Shown: in pieces, positions 58,345 through 64,000 of the stretch
Numbering within the stretch: the stretch's first letter is position 1
How the letters are laid out: each line of letters opens with the position of its first letter
Assembly: GCA_025506515.1 (NCBI GenBank)
Contig: CM046442.1
Coordinates: forward strand, 12,801,406-12,865,405
DNA: 64,000 nt
Direction of reading: 5' to 3'
From: Flaveria trinervia
Lineage: Eukaryota > Streptophyta > Magnoliopsida > Asterales > Asteraceae
Notes under the pieces: model-generated
The model's input: the letters and a program-made list of their open reading frames with translations, nothing else
Told to the model about the DNA's origin: nothing
The model's database searches: none
Position numbers and translations under genes: made by a program

Positions 58345-61082
58345 TGTCACACCCTCAAAATCCACTTGCGGAGTTTTACCGCGAGGCGTGTGAACAAACC
58401 AGGATCACAGTCAATAGTTACTCAGAACGACTCTAAATGCCATAATTTAAACATAATTAACCAAAATACCAACTTTAAACAATGCGGAAGCGTTTTTGAA
58501 AACAACCCAAATCTATAAAGTAAAACTTATGGCAAAACAAGTGCCAACCAGAAAGTAAACTATAATTGTTAAATGTCAACTTGTCTTGAAGCAAAGTGTC
58601 TTAAAATGCAGTGAACCGTGCAGTGCTCCTATGGCAAGCAAGTTAAGGACCTGAGAAAAGCATACTAAAATGTCAACACATAGGTTGGTGAGTTCAAGAG
58701 TTTGAGTTCAATAAACATGTAAACAGTTGTGATATATATAAGCAGTGCATGGTAATAAATAGCTAGTCTATTATCAGTAAATATTAATACATAGTGATTT
58801 TGCAATTGAAGCTGACTGTGATAGTTGTTGCCTCCTGTCACGACTTACCATGTCGTGACAATGTTCAATAGGACAAATTGAACCCGGTTGACCTCGAGTC
58901 ACACAGGTGGGGCTCGTCAGACCCAGTAGTACTACCCAAGTTTCCCCGCTATTAAATATTAACAATTCAAAAGTGTGAGGACTTTTCCCATGGTAAACAA
59001 CACTATATTAATATTATACACATCTTAAATAATAAAAGCGTTCGTATAAAAACCAGTATGCTATCTCCCCCAAAAGAGATTAAATAAAGAGTGGGGCATG
59101 AACTCACCTGATGTATGCAAAGGTACCTAGGGTTTATTTTGAGAAACGAGAGGATAGCCAACCTTCACAGGTTACCTAGATCATGTGAGTACATAAGTAC
59201 GTGTAGATAAAAGACATGTGAAACCCTAATCATACCAAAATCAAAGACTCAAGCTTCCAGACAAATAGACACGTTTGACCTAGTTGACCCGTTTGACCCG
59301 TTGGTGACATTATGAGTTATAATTCAAATAAAGCCAGTGAGCACATACAACATACATGATTAACATTCAAATAGTATCATACATATGCTATATCAACCAG
59401 GTGTATCACTTAGATCATCATACAATCAAGTACTACACAAGTCATGCGAATCTAGAACATTAACATATCCACTAGCTACAATACAACTAACATGTCATAC
59501 AAGGTTCAACCATTCATCACATGCCATGTGAAGCCACTCACGACTTCACATCCTAAACCCTGCCAATCCCACTAAGTAGGGGCCTCAGATCCGCACGCGT
59601 GTATAATGATCACAACCAAATTCTTTAAGCATATACATTGCATTCACAACATCACAACAATCAATTTCCAGACCCAAGCATGATGTCCTACTACTACACA
59701 ACATCTAAACCATACATGATTACCAATTCCAATTATCACCCATGATTATCCAAACATGCCATACAACTAATTTAACACGTTCTATCACACTAGAATCCAT
59801 CCTTGAACATAATAGCAAGTTCCTATCATCCCAAACATGATCATAACATCATACTTCAACGTTTACACAAATAAAGTTTCCCTTTTGGGAAAGAATATCC
59901 CAAAATCTATCAAACATCCAAAGTATACATGAATTCATCAATAATATACCAATTCAAGCTCATACTAACATCTAGACATGATCAACAACACTTAAACACC
60001 TCAATCTAACAATCTTCATAAACAAAACTTTTGGCAAGCTATGATCAACATCATCAAATTAAAGATTTCTAGCATTCATAACATCAATCTAGCATCTAAT
60101 TATCATCATGAACCCATCCATAACATCAATCCATTACTAGATCACTACTACATACCAAATAAAGTTACTATTCTTAGTAACCTATGAACAATGCATCAAA
60201 ATCCCAACTTTCTTGCATAATCAACGTATTCTAACATTCATACAACCTATTAATCATCAAACATTCATCAAACAATCAACCATCATGCATAATCACAACA
60301 ATTTCGAATTAGGGTTTGCTTCATAACCAAATTTCATGATCAATCCACTAAAAACATAGAATTCTTGCATAATCGACGTTAACTAACATGTATACAATCT
60401 AACTAACATGCTAACATCATCAAACAATAACCAATTCGACTTAATAAGGATCAATTTCGAATCTAGGGTTCGTCCATAATGAAGAACATCACAAAACACG
60501 AAAAATCTAACCTTTAAACTTGTTATAACTTGCAATTGATGATTCCAACAAGTTGTGCACCTTGTAATCGAATGAAAATCGAGGTTTAGGGCTTGATCTT
60601 GGTCGAAAATCGAAGATGGAGAGGGAGAGGGGTGAAGTCGCGGCCGAAGGTAGCATTAGGGTTTGGAATTTTTGTTTTATTAATATTTAATTTACATATT
60701 TACCCTTTAAACCCTTGTGTTTTGGTATTTTGTAAAAACTAGACTTTAAACTCTTTGTAAAGTGTTTTTAACTTCATAATATAAAGATATAAACTTATAA
60801 AATTCATTATATATCTTATCTTTATAAAAACACAAGACATACGAATAAATAGGCACGTTTCCGCGTTACGCGATAAATTCTTTAATTAACCTTTTATAAA
60901 TGTGTAAACACATAAACATAAATCAATACTCACATAATCACTTAGATTCACAACAAATTAACATTATTCATTAGTATTAGGTCACCAACATTAAACGACA
61001 ACTAGTGTGTGCTCACGACACGTGTTTACAAGACTTAACGGAACTAACGGAGCTTGGTAACGGAAATTTACCGGATGTCACA
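58345..61082. mobile_element. 2.7-kb solo LTR with intact target site
   Basis: It starts TGTCACACCC and ends CCGGATGTCACA, with AACAT on both sides (58340-58344 and 61083-61087). There is no internal region. Its size and TGTCACACC terminus fit a long-LTR Gypsy family. It contains a 9-bp perfect inverted repeat, TGTCACGAC / GTCGTGACA, with a 7-base loop (58836-58860). It splits the leader of element B from its accessory frame. Orientation was not determined. Confidence 0.9.
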
Positions 61083-61087
61083 AACAT

Positions 61088-63025
61088 GAATATCAAGGTT
61101 TTCATGATGATCAAGAGAATTTTTGTTGTTTGCATGTTCATTGAAGTCGAAAAGGTGTATTAAGTTACATCAATAAAGCATGTTTTTGTGTTCTTCATTA
61201 TCAGTTGGTTCATTGACTGATTTAGGTTTAACATTCTGAAACTTAGGTCTTGATTAAAATTTTTATAGAAGTTTCACCTTGTTTCCGATACAAATGTGGT
61301 TTCAGAATCGATAACAAGAGTCGATTAGTAGAATCACACGAAAATCTTTGATTGTTTATGATGAAGATGATCGAAGATGGTGTACTGTACGTTTGCGCTC
61401 GTCTCACTATAAAGTCTCTCAAATTTGAAAAGTATTAAATGACCCATTTGAATTCCTTTAAATAGTAAAATACTACATTTTGAAATATTTTACAAGTTTA
61501 AGAGCAAATACGGTTACCACTGTAGCAAATGCGGAAGGGTTAATTTTTTGACTTTTGGTCATCCGCATTTGGTAACTATAGCAAATACGGAAGACAAACT
61601 TTTGACTTTGACTGTCCGCATTTGGCTAATGTTGTAAATGCAGAAGTTTTGTTTCTTATTTTTTATTCTTTCCACATTTGTGTACCGTTGCAAATGCGGA
61701 ATTTAGAACTTGAAACCTTTGACTATCCGCATTTGTGCTGTAGTAAATGCGGAAGAATAACTTGTGATTATGTTCATCAGCATTCACTGTAAAAAATGCG
61801 GTAGAGTTGTTACTTGTTTCATCCTATCCGTATTTTTACAGTAGCAAATGCGATAGAACAAAGTCAATCAGCATTTGTGCGACTACACCAAACGCGGTTG
61901 ACAACACTTGGTCAGCATTGCACTGTAGCAAATACGAGAGAGAGATGTTCATCCGCATTTGACTCTTGTAGCAAATGTGGTAGAGTAAAATCCATATTTA
62001 CTTCACACACTAATGCGGTAGAGTAAAATCATTGTCCGCATTAGTTGCACTTGAAAATATACTGTTACCCGCATTAATTACATGCATGGGTTATCTTCAC
62101 CCGCATTAACCAATGCACTTACCAGCATTAGCTTTTGAACTTAATCAAAAGTTAATGTGATTGAATTGATTATTCATCTTATGAAGATTTGTCCTTGATT
62201 GATTTTTCTTATGAAGTTGACTATTGAAGTTGTCAATTCTTGCTTGGATTGACTTGTATGTCACAATTGATACAAGTTTCCTAATTTTGACAGATCTTGG
62301 ACTTATCATGCTTCTAAGAATCTGCATAAGCTAAGATATAATGGTATGAATTATTGCAACAACACCAACCAAAGTTCTTTTTGTTTTGTTTTTCAAAGTT
62401 AAGTTAATAAACAAAAAAAAATTGGACTTAATCAAAAATTTTAAATTACTCCCCCTAAAGTTTATATCCACATTTGGATAGAAACTTTAAAGATTTAAAA
62501 CCTTTTGAATATTATTTTGATTATTAATAATGAAGAGAGTTATCTCTTTGTTGGGATCATATCAGTCTTACATTACACTTGTGCATCCTTTATGATTTAA
62601 TGGACATGATCATGATCTTGAAGATTGAAGGTATGTTTGTCCTCTTAAACTCATACCTGGTTAATATTTTGATGCAAATGACTTTTATCGTGTTTTGGTT
62701 GATTTAATTATTCAATGTGTACCTCACACACATAAGTATGGAATGATCAACCCTCCTTATACAATACATGGTAGAACTTTTTCACAGCTTTTCTTACCGG
62801 GTTACTTAAGTTATGAAGTCTCATTTTCGCTGATCCTCATTGGGATTCTTTTACTTTGATCCTTTTTCATGTTGATCCACTTGGGATTCTTTTCACTTCA
62901 CTTTGGAAGGTGATCCATGATAGGATTCGTTTGTTCATTCACATGGAATGTATTACTTTGTTGATTCATCCAATTTTGGATGTGTTCCACAATAGGAATC
63001 TTTTGGATCATAACATCTGCACTAT
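61088..63025 (-). other. Element B post-pol leader and flanking non-coding DNA
   Basis: No protein-coding block is recognised. The stretch 61500-62150 is an array of TCCGCATTTG / CAAATGCGGA-type words in alternating orientation, usually separated by about 10-20 bases. A purine tract (minus strand) lies near 62448-62459. From 62460 to 63025 the sequence resembles element D leader text (CCTCTTAAA-CCATA type blocks) without clear pol homology. Confidence 0.6.
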
Positions 63026-64000
63026 TGTTGATACATATATGTACCTAGATCCTGATCTGAATGTAATATGTCTTACACTTATGTAACTATTGGGTACTTA
63101 ATGAAATACGGAATGTTTGGTTGTGTTTATAATGTTTAATATTTCATTAATGAGTTGATTAACGCATATTGACGTAATTATACAGGTTTGTGATTGTTTG
63201 AAGTGTTATGCATAATGTTATAATATGAATACACTCAAACTTGGTGAAGTGAAGTTCTCATGCGTCCGACTGGACCATGCGCCCCAACAGTGGTCATGCG
63301 TCCGAATGGCCATGCGACTAAGTGTCCATGCGCCTAAATAGTCCATACGCCTGAACAACTTCATGCGACTAACTCAGGCGCACGACTGAACACTCAGCCA
63401 TGCGAATGGATCAAACGCATAGCTCAATCGCACGAATGAATCATGCTAATGGTTCAGTCGCCCGATTGAGCAATACTAACCTATAAATACCACCTAATTC
63501 GTGGAAAAATGTAAGCATTGGTTCCTATTCGATTCCAGACGTACCCTAGTCATCGAGAAGCCTCGAAGTTCGTACTCCAAGTTCATAGAACGCTGCAGAT
63601 CGATTCCTAATCGATTCTTAACGTTAGATTCAATTCCTTATTGTTTCTACGTGCGTTCTCACTGATTGGATCACCAATAAAATAGGATTCCGCATTATTT
63701 GGTTTGGTTTAACACGTTAATCAGTTGGTGTTTTGTTTAAATACAAGATCCTAACGAGTGGTATTAGAGCTTTGGCTCTTGATTACGTGTGATTCAATCA
63801 ATTTTGATACAAAGGGTGTGTTTTTTCACTAAAAGCGCAATCTTTTTGTGTCAAAAGTTGTCTTGGACGTCTCCTGCTCATCAAGTTTAGGTTTCTACGG
63901 CATAAGGCGACTAGGATTGGTGAAAATTCGGGTTTTTACGGCCAAAACACATTAAACCTAGAAATTTTTGAAAAACAGCAGCTTCAGTCGCACGATTGAC
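63026..64000 (+). mobile_element. 5' end of another element D-family Copia element
   Basis: The LTR (63026-63756) starts TGTTGATACATA and ends CCTAACG. It is the reverse-orientation relative of the element D LTRs, matching both ends and the ACTGATTGGATC block near 63660. A TATA-like CCTATAAATACC lies near 63480. The PBS TGGTATTAGAGC (63759-63770) has one difference from the tRNA-Met complement. The leader that follows matches the element D gag leader and begins a CAGTCGCACGATTGA word array at the window edge. Gag would start beyond 64000. Confidence 0.88.

Larger units (their letters stand above)
53363..63025 (-). mobile_element. 3' part of a Sirevirus-like element (element B)
   Basis: On the minus strand the right-to-left order is an internal purine tract (near 62448), a leader with inverted-word arrays (61500-62150), a long accessory frame (58245-54125), PPT and 3' LTR (54065-53363). 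This copies the post-pol half of element D. No gag, pol or 5' LTR is visible. They may lie beyond the window, since a plus-strand element begins at 63026. The possible target site is CTAAT (53358-53362), and its partner is not in the window. Confidence 0.7.

Noticed and set aside
61088..63025. Second LTR of element B
   Set aside because: The region shares the hairpin words but not the LTR ends or body of 53363-54065, and no PBS is visible.

Overview
The window is nuclear DNA of a flowering plant, probably a eudicot. The gene has plant-type GT-AG introns, the flanks are AT-rich, and most of the sequence is nested plant transposons primed by initiator tRNA-Met. The style of the retroelements hints at Asteraceae, but that is only a guess. 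I find one conventional host gene: a 12-exon cation diffusion facilitator of the MTP6/MTPC1 type at 4521-8373 (+), with every splice site intact but two apparent one-base deletions.

Layout. 1-3577: the 3' tail and long LTR of a Ty3/Gypsy element, with a tRNA-like insertion. 3578-4362: a tandem 318-bp duplication next to the MTP gene. 10074-11708: a 5'-truncated LINE. 14127-17340: a small LTR element (element C) with 809-bp LTRs, a 5-bp target-site pair, and no gag or pol. 17780-18449: a Copia RNase H fragment with its LTR. 19293-48217: a PIF/Harbinger DNA transposon (TIRs plus TTA target site) that holds a 25-kb Gypsy element (20002-45336). The Gypsy element is itself split by a solo LTR of the element C family (24243-25022) and by a 14.5-kb Copia/Sirevirus-like element D (26915-41406, minus strand). 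Element D is split in turn by a solo LTR (29138-29726). Target-site duplications support four of the five insertions; only the Gypsy one is unresolved. 50523-50880: a mosaic EF-Tu pseudogene. 51045-53362: an LTR-like block with an internal duplication. 53363 to about 63025: the 3' part of another Sirevirus-like element B (minus strand), broken by a 2.7-kb solo LTR (58345-61082). 63026-64000: the 5' LTR, PBS and leader of another element D-family copy on the plus strand.

Two things stand out. First, elements B and D carry a long accessory reading frame between pol and the 3' LTR with the same order of parts: N-terminal globular domain, low-complexity linker, coiled coil, acidic stretch, C-terminal domain. 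Element C carries what looks like only the C-terminal half and nothing else. Second, the LTRs and leaders of the otherwise unrelated Gypsy, B and D elements hold dense arrays of short inverted repeats. The Gypsy and B arrays use the identical 11-base word AATGCGGATGA, and one unit of the Gypsy array has matching changes in both arms of its hairpin.

Exon boundaries, repeat ends and target sites were read by eye from the sequence. Clade names and homology calls rest on remembered family motifs and were not checked by search.
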